Positions 35,846 through 46,975 of a DNA stretch of 64,000 nucleotides are shown here, one piece after another; the stretch's first letter is position 1; each line of letters opens with the position of its first letter. Source of the stretch: Rhabditoides inermis. Taxonomy: Eukaryota; Nematoda; Chromadorea; Rhabditida; Rhabditidae. Location: positions 456,501 through 520,500 of the forward strand of contig CAWZYM010000392.1 in the NCBI GenBank assembly GCA_963966185.1, written 5' to 3'. The notes under the pieces are model-generated. The model was not told where the DNA came from. It searched no databases and saw only the letters and a program-made list of their open reading frames with translations. The position numbers were made by a program, and so were the translations under genes.

Positions 35846-36489
35846 GATGCGTCACACACTCCTCCCCCCTCCACCTACACACTCCAATCACGCAAACAGC
35901 TGCAAATAGATTTGAGCTAGTGAATGGAATCACTGCGCCGACCGGATGCGACCGGATGGCAAGGTGGACAGGGCATACATCCAAGCAGACGAGGTGAGGA
36001 CTGGCGTCACCTATGCCGTCGCCGCGTTCATGATCCAGCAGTTGAGTGGGCGGGGCTTAGGGAGGCGGGGCAGACATGAGCATCATTGTTTCAGGGTGAG
36101 CCGCAGAAGGCGTTCGACACTGCATCCGGCTGCTATGCGGCGTGCTTTGAGAGGCTCGGCCTGCAGTGGCAGACTCCCGAGGCGCTCTATGAGAAGAAGT
36201 GAGTGTTGATTTTTTTCTTCTTTAAAATCTGCAGATTCATTACTTTGTCGTTGTTTAGGTTCTTCCGCGCTATCGGCTACATGCGCCCCCTATCGATCTG
36301 GGCGATGCAGTGGGCACTGGAGAGGCACGCCAAGCTGAGGACGGGAGAGGAGGACGGGAAGATCGCCACACTGCGGGGGGAGAGACAGGAGCGAGGTATG
36401 GAGTGTGATGGAGTTATGGAAAAAAAATTGATGTTGGATGTTTAGATGAGTGCAGGCAGCAGCGGGAGTGGAGTGAGCAGAGCGACTAG
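35846..36489 (+). pseudogene. GBA2 (non-lysosomal glucosylceramidase) C-terminal fragment
   Basis: Three exons encode only the last ~120 residues of the bile-acid/glucosylceramide beta-glucosidase: VDRAYIQADE-V-TGVTYAVAAFMIQ, then [29 protein letters not shown], then [20 protein letters not shown], and a tail ending SEQSD, TAG. The usually invariant Trp after DEV is Arg here. The catalytic part is absent. Immediately upstream (35846-35925) is a piece matching the 5' flank of both DUF229 copies (GCAAACAGCTGCAA, TAGATTTGAGCTA), so the fragment is joined to foreign sequence. Truncated and probably non-functional, though the splice sites are intact. Confidence 0.8.
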
Positions 36490-37101
36490 CGGCAGTGAAG
36501 CCGAGTGTGAGTGGAGTGATTGAATCGTCATCTCACTTTGTGATTGCAGTGTCGACAGGAGACGAGAACGGGCAACGGAAGTGAGGGCTATGGAAGCGAG
36601 GAGCGACAGAGCCAGGGCAGTCTCACCGTCAGATAGGGAGAGAGTATCATACTCGGATATGAGGAGGTTGTAGGTGTGTAGATACTATTCGCATACTGTA
36701 GTTGTACGTGTTTCAATGTTCTTCCTATAGACTGAGAGGTGCTCTGCATTTCGAGTGTACAAAGTGTGGTTGTTATTGAGTTGTTGTATTGATTTGCTTG
36801 TGAAACTAGAAATCGATTGATGATGTCACTTGCATGCGAGGGATTCCAGCAGCAACTTACATAGTCGATGATTGTGTACCCTTGATTTGTTGATTCGCAA
36901 TTTTGATTGCGTGATGTTTTGTGCAATGGAATTGATTTATGTGTTTTTTGAGTCGTCTTCCCTTACAATGAATGCGAGCATAACGAAGAATAAAGAGAAT
37001 TTATTATGGATTATTATGAAGTTTTCAATTTATCAGTTTCTGGTTTTGGAACCGTCACAATACCTTACTTTTGATTCTTAGTGAGAAGTGCAAATCTTGC
37101 A

Positions 37102-38499
37102 ATGTTGTCTCTTCACAAGTGTGTTGGTAGATGCTTCGTTCCGTGTCGTAGCTTCTGGCCCGCTCGCTTCTTTTCCGATAAGGTGGCCGAGGGAGAGAGG
37201 TGCATACATCAGGTGAGCGGAAAAAAACTAATGTTGAACACTGTATTTTGAAAAGGGAATGGCCTATAATATAATAGAATGAGAACCTTTGGTTGTATAT
37301 AGGTGCTGAAGACGCAGTTCCCGAAGGCGGAGACGATAATCGTGCAGGATATGTCGGGTGAATAGAGAGGGGGAGAGGGAGAGGGAGGAAGATTAGGGGG
37401 GGGGGGGAGAGAAAGAGAGGAGAGGGGGAGGGAGTAGTGTAGCAATGGAGGGATGGAGAGAGAGGGAAGAGACATTCGTATTGCTGCGTTCTGCGTTCAT
37501 GTCCACTTTTCGTGTTTCGGGTGCGTTTCGAGGGTCCGAAACGACCTCGAAACGCACCCGAAAGCATACCGAAATCGACACGAAACGGTAGGTTTTGGTC
37601 GTGGTTCCCGTTTCGGACGTTTCGTTTCCGTTTAGTCACCGTTTCGGGCGTTTCGGACGAAACACACGAAACCTACGGCGAAACCCTCTCGAAAGACACC
37701 CGAAACCGTTGTCCGTTTCGGTGAAAGCTACCCGTTTACTCATTGCTGGGTTGATTTCGAGGGTGACCGGTCGGTCTGTGCATAATTTCAGTAGTCTCAA
37801 TAGTTCAATAGTCTTGCTTAGCGAATAGAAAACACTAATTTATTCAACAATTTTCGACTCACCATTTCCGAAAAGTTGAAGAGAGTGAGCGGTGTCCATT
37901 AAAATTGCTGTGTCATTTAAAAGTTTCAATGAAAATGACGTGACACATTCAAGTCAACCTCATTTCGAGCCAACAGGACACCAGACCGACCGGTCATCCC
38001 CGAAAGCAACACAGCAATGAGTGAACGGGTAGCTTTCTCCGAAACGGACTACGGTTTCGGGTGTCTTTCGGGAGGGTTTCGTCGTAGATTTCGTGTGTTT
38101 CGTCCCAAACGCCCGAAACGGTCACGCCCGAAACGCCCGAAACGAAACGTCCGAAACGGAAACCACGACCAAAACCGACCGTTTCGTGTCGATTTCGGTA
38201 TGCTTTCGTGTCCGTTTCGTGGGCGTTTCGGACACTCGAAACGCACCCGAAACACGAAAAGTGGACATGAACGCAGGATATCTTGTTTTAGGCGGTTGCA
38301 GTTCGATGTACACGGTACGGTGGCTGTCGAGACAGTGGAGTTCAAGGGAATAACCAAGGTGGGCGTGGCTTGAGTGGGCGGAGTCTGATAGGTTAGGTGG
38401 TTTCAGGTGGCGCAGCACAAACTCGTTACGAAGACTCTGTCTGAGGAGATCAAAAACATGCACGGACTCACCATCCACACCAAGGCACTCAAGCAGTAG
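37102..38499 (+). pseudogene. BolA3-like mitochondrial protein with a frameshift
   Basis: Exons 37102-37212, 37303-37357, 38292-38358, 38407-38499. The N terminus is Arg/Cys/Phe-rich like a mitochondrial presequence; then VLKTQFPKAETIIVQDMSG, GCSSMYTV, VAVETVEFKGITK, VAQHKLVTKTLSEEIKNMHG, LTIHTKALKQ. This is the BolA/BOLA3 fold, which helps insert Fe-S clusters in mitochondria. Exon 3 is 67 nt where 62 or 65 would keep frame; ACGGT is tandemly duplicated at the exact break (about 38311-38320). Either a recently damaged gene or a sequence error. The 934-bp intron 2 holds a foldback element. A second, more decayed copy lies at 40.75 kb. Confidence 0.8.
37491..38276. repeat. Foldback element B (CGTTTCGG units), 786 bp
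   Basis: The ends are perfect mirror images over at least 30 bp: CTGCGTTCATGTCCACTTTT at 37491 and its reverse complement ending at 38276. The arms are about 290 bp (to 37780, from 37981) and packed with GTTTCGGAC/CGAAACGCCCGAAACG units that are themselves partly palindromic. The 200-bp centre is AT-rich. It lies inside BolA3 intron 2. No coding frame of its own. Confidence 0.9.
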
Positions 38500-38579
38500 T
38501 ATTGATTGATTATCGATTGTTTTCTAGGATTGATTATTAGTGTTGTCTGCAGGCATTGTTGTTTTGCTCACTCTAACGA

Positions 38580-39640
38580 GTGAATGAACGTTTTTGTACG
38601 GTATTTTGATTTAAAAAGAAACGTTGATCGCTTTTTTGATACCTTGCAGCAGTCTCCCAAAAACAGAATTGGACCCTGTTTTCTGTCCAAGAGCTGCTTC
38701 TGGACAACCTCTCCTTTCTCGCCTCGTTTTTTTTATGAGACCACTCTCTCACTTCCATTCTGATCGCACTCTCTTTCATTCGTTGTTATTTGTTATAGTA
38801 TCGCGAAGTGAGAAGTAACTGAAGTTCAGTTTTTCTCATCTCTAAAAATGATGTGAAATGTAAGCTTATTTAGTCGACATATTTAAAAAAAAATCACATG
38901 GAAACCACTCCTGGTCTATCGCTTGTCCAAGCTTGATTCTCTTTATCTTACCATCAAAAACAGACAGCTTTGAATGGGTTGCTATCGTAACTAACTGTCA
39001 GCATAGTGATATGAGTGATTTCTAGGATTAGACATTTAGAGACAACTTGAGACAACAATGGAGACAACAATATGAGACAATGTGCAGAGTACATACATGA
39101 GTAGGTCACACGTCACGTGAGGAAGTTGTTGGAGTTTTTGAACACCACTTGTACATTTGATCTTCCGGTTTGTTGTGCCTGTACGACATTGTTTGGGAAC
39201 ATTTAACTTGAAGCCATATTTAAATGAATGTGGAGAACGTTATTATTTCTTCTTTCCCCGCGCTGTGCGGTCGGTTCGACCAAATGATCCTGCGCGAGTA
39301 CCCTAGAGCAAGGCGATGCAGAAGCTCACGAGGATGCAGTTCTACTGGCTCGAGGAGATACATGTGACTACGTGGAAGCAAAGGAACACCCGGAGCCTCT
39401 CCACCTTCTACCATGGTACTCTAATGGATTGGGCTGATTATCGATCAAGTATCGATTGAGTATCGATCAAGAATCGTCGTCCACCACTAACCTCTATTGC
39501 TAAACTGTATTCCCCCGGCGTATTAAATAAAAACTGTTATTAAGACAAATTTTGTTAACAAGAAGTATGCAAACATATACACATGCAGGCCAGTATCGAT
39601 GAGTAGGTCACACGTGAGGACGTTGTTGGAGTCTGTCTTG
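38580..39640. other. Interval without assigned gene
   Basis: A possible exon at 39307-39420 (plus; AMQKLTRMQFYWLEEIHVTT) is suggestive but isolated. GAGTAGGTCACACGT with GTTGTTGGAGT occurs twice (about 39099 and 39600), a short direct repeat. Confidence 0.35.
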
Positions 39641-39641
39641 C

Positions 39642-40470
39642 CTACTGTCCGTCCTCTTCGTCCTCATCTTCCTGTTGCCATGCTCGCCACATGTTTATTA
39701 TGGACGCCCCGAGTTGTTCCTCGAACGCGAAAGTCACAGTCTCTTCGGATTGGTCGAACTGGCACAGTGCTTCATCGACCGCATACAGCACATCGTCATT
39801 CAGGCCCACCTGAATTGTCAAATCGTTTATTTACGGCTGAAGATTCGTTCACCTTATACCAATAAAAAGAAAATAGACGAGCACAAAAAACTAACCAGAA
39901 GCAGCGTGGTGACGTGGCATGCTTGCCTTTTGTGGGAGAGATGCGTGAACACTGCATCTCGCATGCTCTCCACAGCCTCTATCTCTATACGATTGTCTCG
40001 AATTAAGTCTGTGAAGATATTCGACTTTTCATTCAGCGTCAGCTCGCCTCGTTTTCTGTAATGGGGGAAATTCTGTTATTTCAGATTATTCTCTCACTCT
40101 TCAGCAGTGTCCCATTGCGCCAACACGCGATAGGAGTTTGCTTCTTCTATATTCGATAATCCATTCACTATATCCATAGTTGGTTTGTAAATCCCGAAGT
40201 ATAGAATGTTCTGAATTGTTCATCATAATAGAGCAATATAACATCAACTTACATCTTGGATGTTCGATAGCACGATGCTTATTTGTTTCATGGGGAGCGT
40301 TTTCCTATGAGTGTCGATGAGTGTCTTGTAGCGAGATGACAGCAGGCGAAGAGTGCCCACATCCTAAAATATAAATCATTATTAAATAATGCAATCTAAA
40401 ATTACCTTGTAGTGGACAATTTTTTTTCGGTAAAATTTCATTCGGTAAAATATCTTCAAGCATAGTAAGT
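39642..40470 (-). CDS. Unrecognised protein, 5' end unresolved
   Basis: Four clean 3' exons: 40363-40253 (DVGTLRLLSSRYKTLIDTHR, KTLPMKQISIVLSNIQD), 40210-40099 (NILYFGIYKPTMDIVNGLSN, SYRVLAQWDTAEE), 40055-39896 (KRGELTLNEKSNIFTDLIRD, ESMRDAVFTHLSHKRQ), 39809-39642 (VGLNDDVLYAVDEALCQFDQ, then an acidic EDEDEEDGQ and TAG). An upstream exon ending FYRKKIVHYK at about 40409 joins in phase 0. It appears globular and mostly helical. I do not recognise the family. The upstream part runs into a GGGA/GA repeat (40588-40662), so the 5' half may be lost. Confidence 0.6.
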
Positions 40471-40583
40471 GAGCAAGGGCGAGAGCGTAACAACTCTGAC
40501 AATGAGTGAGCGCACAAAAGTAGAGCAATACAAAAGTAGAGCACGCTGCCTGTGGCGTTGGCTGCAAGCAGCGTGGTATGAGA

Positions 40584-40662
40584 GGGATAGAGGGAGGGAG
40601 GGAGGGAGGGAGGGAGGGAGGGAGGGAGGGAGGGAGGGAGAGAGAGAGAGAGAGAGAGAGTG
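40584..40662. repeat. (AGGG)n then (GA)n microsatellite
   Basis: Pure GGGA units followed by GA repeat; poly-G at about 40711-40719. Confidence 0.9.
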
Positions 40663-40751
40663 AGAGAGAAAGAAAGAGGAGAAGGAGGAGGAGATAGAAG
40701 GAGAAAGAAGGGGGGGGGGAGAAAAGAGACACAGGGAAAAATATTCTCATT

Positions 40752-40926
40752 ATAGGCGGTTGTGGTTCGAAGGTGATTGTTGTGATGGTGGAGTTCAAGG
40801 GAATGATGAAGGTGGGCGAGGCTTGAGTGGGCGGTTTCAGGTGGCGCATGACAAGCTTGTTTCCCAGATTCTCTCCGAGGAAATCAAGAGCTGACTCAAC
40901 ATCCACACCAGGCACTCAAGTTGTAT
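40752..40926 (+). pseudogene. Second, decayed BolA3 copy
   Basis: Matches the last two exons and the intervening intron of the BolA3 gene at 38.3 kb (GGCGGTTG, GTGGAGTTCAAGGGAAT, GGTGGGCG, GCTTGAGTGGGCGG, GGTTTCAGGTGGCGCA). It is missing 11 bp of exon 3 and has an in-frame TGA in the last exon (after EEIKS). Upstream exons are absent. Confidence 0.8.
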
Positions 40927-41105
40927 TGATTGATTATTGAATAAGAGAGAGAGAGAGAGAGAGAGATCCCACATCAGGAGATGCATTCACTCATCTCGCC
41001 CGCGGCTCCGGTATTTAGCAAGTGTAATCAATCTTTTTCAATCATTTTCAGCTTCGACGGACAACCGTTTCTGATGAACTGTACACGCATAATTGTATTA
41101 CTTCA

Positions 41106-41255
41106 GGTCTCTAGCAAACCTTCCATAGAAACCAACAATCGTTTCTCTTGCAGGAGAGGGTTCCCTATTGAAGAGCGAAGAGGATTTCGGGTGCACCCTT
41201 TGAATGCGTGGCAACCAGACTACCTCCAACCCACATCAACACGTACCACACCAAC
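41106..41255 (+). repeat. 150-bp dispersed repeat, copy 2
   Basis: Nearly identical to 32661-32811. It abuts the left edge of the 5.76-kb duplicated segment. Confidence 0.75.
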
Positions 41256-41678
41256 GGACATATGTCTTTCATCGTCTCCTTGAATATCAAGCTAGATGGA
41301 GACTCTTTATCGCTGTTTGCCTGCTGATAGTGGTCTGTGTGGATCAATGCGTCTTGGAAACTGTTTGCTCTCTCCGCCTTTCCCCATTCTCTGCGCACAT
41401 ACTACTCTCTATGATTCCATATTGATATGCAAGATGCGTCACACACCCCTCCCCTCCCCCCCCCCCCCCACCTCCACCTACACATTCCAATCATGCAAAC
41501 AGCTGCAATTAGATTTGAGCTATTCCTGTGCTTAGATTATAACCGACATTCATATCAGATTTCAGCTCATTCTAGTCACTCTTGTCGCATATGTGACAGA
41601 TAGAGTGAATCAGTCGTGCTTTGTTGATTGTTGATACATATAGATTGAGTGTAACATAGCTGTTGCAGTGATTCAGCC

Positions 41679-41822
41679 ATGCGGCTGTCGTCTTTTCATG
41701 CTCGATTCGCACTGCGGCTACTCGCATTGTCCGCACTATGCTTACTCTCCCTCACTGCATTATCCAGAAATGCCATATTCCATCAAAAGAGCGTCTCACC
41801 TGAGATACGACATTTACAAGTG

Positions 41823-41871
<49 letters not shown>

Positions 41872-44454
41872 TTCGTTTCGTTCAGGAGTTGCAAGCTCGC
41901 GCGGCAGTTTCGATAGGAGAGCGTTGCCGAGTGCCGCAATTGGATCCATGGGATCACTCGATCCAAGCCTATTACTCCAAGCCAGATGCACTCGTGTGCA
42001 AGCCTGTCCAAGAGCCTGTCGTCACAGAAGACGACGGATATCTGGTGGTATGTGAAATGAAAAAGCAACAAATAAAATAATGATTCAGTTCAATTCTACA
42101 CTTGTCAAAGATCTATCCTGTCATGTGAAAAGCGTCTCTCACAATCAAGGTTAACTATTTCTTTCTGTCCCAACCCAACTGTGTCTTTCAGGCGTCTCTG
42201 ATTCCGAGGTGATTTTTGGAGAGGCCGAGGAGATCGATCTTTCTAAACTACGACATCAGATTCCATACGAGTTTGTAGAGGTAGGAGGAATCAAACTCTC
42301 TAGACTCTAGAGAGAGCAACTTTCAGGTGGCATGTAAAAGTGGCGGTTTGATGAGGAATAACGTATTCAAGTATCACTTTCATTCCGTGAAACCCCGAAG
42401 TGAATCTATCACATCCAAGCTGTAAGGCATAGATCAAACTTTGAATCGTATCCTTTGTCTTTCTTTAGACCTATTAAATTGTCTAATGCTGAACGTCCTT
42501 CTGTAGTAATGATTGGGCTGGACAGCATGTCTCGATCCAACTTCATCCGACAGTTGCCGCGATCATATGAATGTAAGTTCATTGTTTCAATTCTTTTCTC
42601 CTTACTCTTTTATAGTGATGTCGGAGATGGGTTTCATTGATATGCGGAGTCACGTGAAGATCGGAGACAACACATATGCTAACTGGCTCGCCATACTCAC
42701 TGGGAAGAGAGGGTCGAGTACGAAAGTAGGTGTCTTTTGAAGAGTTCATTCACCCACCCTACTGGTGTTCTTCTAGGAATTCGATGCTGAACTCGATGAG
42801 AGTTGGGACATTGCCTTTGACGACTTCCCTATCATTTGGAAAGACTTTTCATACCAAGGTATTAACATGAGACATTGACAACATAGTGCAATGGTGAATG
42901 CAGGTTATGCGACTCTTTTCGCGGAGGATCGCCCCGACATTGGTACATTCAACTATTTCGGATACCTATGCGGATTCAAGAACCAGCCAACTGATCACTA
43001 CTTCCGGTACGTCTCAATAACACCTATTTTCACACGTATGTCGTCACTCAGTCCGTACTGGCTGGCCGCATTCTATTCGATCGTGGCTCGTCGGTCGACA
43101 CCGTTCTGTTATGACCGTCTGCCACACCACAAGAACCAACTGGAGTACCTGCGCAGGTGAGTGTGTCTCCCCACTGCCCACCCACTCTCCTCTCCAGTTT
43201 CACTCGTGCCTACTCTGGCCGCCGTCACTTTGCGTGGTGGTGGACACAGGATATGAGCCATGACTACCTCAATCTCATCGGAAAGACGGACAAGGATGTG
43301 GAGGGCATGCTGAGGGTGGGTGGAGAAAGAAAACACATCAACATTGGCGTGTTACAGGAGCCCAGTTTGAAAGACAGTATCGTCATTGTGTTCAGCGACC
43401 ACGGACATCGGTACGACAAGATCAGAGAGACGGTGGGTGGAGTTCACAGAGAAGACTGGACATCGGACCTTTACAGGTTCTGGGACGTCTGGAGGCGCGT
43501 CTTCCATTTCTCTCTATTCGACTGCCAGATATTATCCGAGAGAAGTATCCTTCACTTGAACAGAGGCTCACAGAGAACAGCGAGAGACTCACCTCCCAGT
43601 TCGATCTACACGCCACTCTACTCGACATTGCAAACGTGAGTCGTTTTCCATAGATATTTCACTCATCTCACATCCAGGGCACATTCATCCGTGCAAAAAT
43701 GGTCTCTTCCGAGCCGCGCCGAGGCTACTCCCTATTCGAGCGCATACCTGAGAAGAGGACGTGCAGTGAGGTGAGCTACTCTTGCCTCCGCCGATCAGCC
43801 CATTCTAGGCGGGAATCCCGGAGGACTACTGTCCGTGTTTCTCGGAGCTGCACATCCCATCGAAGGAGGCTCGCAAGCCGGCCGAAGTTCTGCTCTCACA
43901 TGTCAATGAGCTGCTGAGAGGGGACGAAGTGAGGATGTATAGTGAGGATGAGCAGACAGTAGCCGAGGAGGCAGTAATGCAGGCACAGGGCCTATTGAAG
44001 GGATGGAAGTGTCTGCCGCTAGAGGTGAGAATACCATCACAAAAAGCAACCCAACACACTTATTATAGATCACAAAAATCGTGTTTTCATCGGTGAAGCT
44101 GCCGCCTGCTCATTTGATGGAAGACCCGCAGGCAGACGACACTGTCGTTCAGCAGCTCACTCTACAGTGTGTGCTCCATCCATCTTTCTCTCTCATGTGG
44201 CCTTCCAGATACCGTATCGCATTCCAAGCGCAGTCTCCTTCGAATGCGCAGATAGAGGGAGTTGTGATGAGGGATGTGGACAGTGGACGGTGGACTGCCA
44301 CGGGAGAACTCGAGAGAAACAACAAGTCACTCCCTATCCACTTTCCTCTTTCATATCTCCTTTCAGATATGGTAACTCGTCCCACTGCGTCATCGACCGC
44401 ACCCTCAAAAAGATCTGCCACTGTATTCCCCTCGTCTCTCAAGAGAGTCCATGA
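41679..44454 (+). CDS. DUF229 sulfatase-like secreted protein, copy 1
   Basis: Alkaline-phosphatase/sulfatase-fold family, expanded in nematodes; likely secreted or lumenal hydrolase, substrate unknown. The start MRLSSFHARFALRLLALSAL is a signal peptide. About 14 exons. Landmarks: VVMIGLDSMSRSNFIRQLP (family nucleophile/metal region), NTYANWLAILTGKRG, WKDFSYQGYATLFAEDRP, YLCGFKNQPTDHYFRPYWLA, HFAWWWTQDMSHDYLNLIGK, DSIVIVFSDHGHRYDKIRET (metal-binding DHG), QFDLHATLLDIANGTF, and a Cys-rich end ICHCIPLVSQESP, TGA. Exons join in frame and all family blocks are present, so this copy looks intact. The first intron is a (CT)n tract that also reads in frame, so its retention would add a Leu-Ser run. 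Confidence 0.9.
41825..41868. repeat. (CT)n microsatellite acting as a polypyrimidine tract
   Basis: Fills most of DUF229 copy 1 intron 1, directly upstream of TTCGTTCAG. The matching tract in copy 2 (55382-55440) has a different length and interruptions. Confidence 0.9.
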
Positions 44455-44817
44455 TTCCATTCCATTTGCAACCCACTTCTCACAACCAAAACGTGTCTTT
44501 CAGATCTTACAAAGTTAATATTTATTATACATTTGTTCAATTGTGATAATTTATTGTTGCAAAACATCGAATAGAGCCACACTCACAGATTCTTTACACT
44601 TTCTGAATTAAAATAGTACAAGTAAAAGACAAAATGTAGTAAAGTAAATACATGTATCAATGAAAGGGCAAGCGAAAAATTAGAATGATATGTGAAATCA
44701 CAATTAGTTCAAAGTGAGCACACACACAATCTCGTTAAACTAGAAACACCAGTGTCTAAAACAATCAATTCTGAGCTATTCATACCAGTATGGGAAGAAT
44801 CGCAGCGTGTCTCGTGC

Positions 44818-46190
44818 CTAGTCAGAGATGAGGTTGAGATAGCTGAGTACGTGAGAGGTGGAATGGGCGATGAGACCAATGAGCTGGTCGACGAGCGGTC
44901 GACCCGTCAGGTTGCGAGCCGTCTCATCCACCCTCCCCAGAGATGGAGACGCCATCGACACTGCCAGACCTTGCGCCCACGACACCTCCATTCCTCGCAT
45001 CTTCTTGGCCAGCTGAAACGCAAACACAAACATCCCCTCCCACAATCAGTATTCAGTCATAAACAATACAGCGACCCTGACTGATAGACCACATGTGATA
45101 AGCAATTATTTGATAAGCGGCGATTGGCACGAGACCAAAACTGGCCATTGTCTTCTGAACTGGGAGTAGAAAGGAGATGATTAGAAGAGTGCATGCCGGG
45201 TGCTGTCAGAGACACTCGCACTCTTTCCAAGCACGCATCTTATCTCTCTTTGTACTCACATGGATCGTCATATCGTCCGGGAATCCATAGCCTTCGTGGA
45301 GAAGAGCGTGAATGTAGGTGAGGTCGAGGCACTTCCACGGAAGCCAGTGAGGACCCTCGAGGGAAGACGCGTCCGCCGAGCACGCTGCAACACATCACAT
45401 GGGGGGAGAAGTGCAAGGGGGCTATGTGAGTGCGGCATGCAGATAGAAGACAGTCAATCCACCACATCCCACTATACAACACATACGCATGCAATCCTCA
45501 CCCGATGCATCAAGAGAGACTGAGCACGCTGAACATCCATAATAGATTAAAAACCAACAAAAAATAGTGAATAGTTCAAGGACCCACCCTTCTCTGCAGC
45601 CTTCCTAAAAGCACCGACCGTCGTCGCACCCCCACGCGAGTCGGACACAAGACCAGCCTGACACGAAAGAATGGAAATGAATATACAAACAAAAACATAC
45701 TTGTAGTCCCCTGTCGAAGAAGTAGCTGAACAGGTAGACGGGCGAGTGTTGGATGGCATCCAATCTCATCACACGGCTCTGCTCCACGAATCGAGACACG
45801 GCGGCCGAGCAGGCAGAGGGAGAGTACGCAGAACAGCCCCTACATAATGTGGATAAGAGAGAGGAGAGTGTACATGTACTCACTCGACCCTCCACTCCTT
45901 CATCGCATAGTGCCACTTGTCTATGGAGAATCCCTCGGGTAGGCAGGGCGATCGCAGTACTCCCTCTGCCATCTCACTCTCCTCGCTCGACAACTCCAGC
46001 ACCGACAGACGAGACGCCACCAGACCGTTGCCCAGGAAGCTGCGACAAGCGTATAGAAACTATAAACGCAGACACAATACCTGTGGGTGAATAGTCGCAT
46101 GTGGCTGCCGAAGAAGTCGATGGTTCTCTCCGTGCCCAGCTCTCCGGAGAACACTCCCTCCTCCTTCTCCCGCACCGGCCAGAACGTCAC
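44818..46190 (-). pseudogene. CD39-type apyrase (NTPDase) C-terminal part, copy 1
   Basis: GDA1/CD39 nucleoside di/triphosphatases act in secretory or extracellular space. Exons read VTFWPVREKEEGVFSGELGT, SFLGNGLVASRLSVLELSSE, EWRVEGCSAYSPSACSAAV, SPVYLFSYFFDRGLQ, AGLVSDSRGGATTVGAFRKA, CLDLTYIHALLHEGYGFPDD, AAYQII, and GMEVSWAQGLAVSMA to TAG at 44820-44818. FSYFFDR and CLDLTYIHALLHEGYGF are diagnostic for the C-terminal half. Everything upstream of VTFWP is missing: beyond the acceptor lies transposon-like sequence and then the edge of the duplication. No catalytic N half, so a fragment. It is convergent with DUF229. Confidence 0.8.
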
Positions 46191-46193
46191 CTA

Positions 46194-46515
46194 CACAATC
46201 AAAATGGATATGAGTCCATTGAGCACAGTTTTCTTAGAATTAGATAATCAACTAATGAACCAATCATTTGTAACCAAACTATACAATAAAACAGATGACT
46301 ATAATTTCGAAGTTGTACGTTTCCCACACTTCAAAAGCAATATATCTTCTAATTTAGTTTACAACTGTCTTCACGAAGAAATATTATGCATTTATCGTTG
46401 TTGTACAAAACCAGAAGATTTCCAAGATAAGTTTTTTTTTACAATTGTGAAATACAAATACGGAATGAAAAGGAAAACACAGTTTGAACAGTTTGTAAAC
46501 CATATTTCCTCATAA
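46194..46515 (+). mobile_element. Retroelement-like ORF fragment, copy 1
   Basis: AT-rich open frame: LELDNQLMNQSFVTKLYNKT, DDYNFEVVRFPHFKSNISSN, LVYNCLHEEILCIYRCCTKP. This resembles the tail of a reverse-transcriptase protein lineage with the pattern LYDKRDDFNF-IVNFP--SNIP. It lies within the apyrase intron; an 18-bp stretch present in copy 2 (NKDLLKT region) is absent here. Element family not certain. Confidence 0.5.
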
Positions 46516-46975
46516 CTAGTATATTTTAACAACATCACTGAAAGCTCAATTACTCACTTCAAATTGTTTCTCTCATCCACACGCAGTTTCACTCACACAA
46601 AGCTCGCACCTTCACTGACCGTTTCTAGAAAGCTCTCTCGCCGCGCCTTCGCCCTTGTTCTCTCCAGTCACTCAGTCTGGCTCATTCACTCGTGTAAGGC
46701 GGTTGCACTGACTTCTCCACCTATTCCCCACTATAGGCCCGTATCTAGTATTCGCTGTCTCTTCCTATGTCCTCTATTTTTGTCTCACCCGACATTCTTG
46801 GTTACTTTTCGTTCTTTATTCTTGATTGATACTAACCACCAACTTCATCTCTGACGATGACTCCGGGTTGATGGTGGCTCAAACGGTCAGATGACAGGAG
46901 TCAAAACCATTTCATCCAAAATTCATCCTTTCTTTGCTCTCTCTCTCTCGTACGCGTTATTGATGAAACAAAGTT

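Larger units (their letters stand above)
41211..46975. repeat. Segmental duplication, copy 1
   Basis: Matches 54772-60533 almost base for base, offset about 13.56 kb, including introns and flanks. Left edge GTGGCAACCAGACTACCTCC, right edge near GATGAAACAAAG. Differences are single bases, microsatellite lengths, and a few indels (about 40 bp in the DUF229 last exon, two of 18 bp). Confidence 0.95.
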
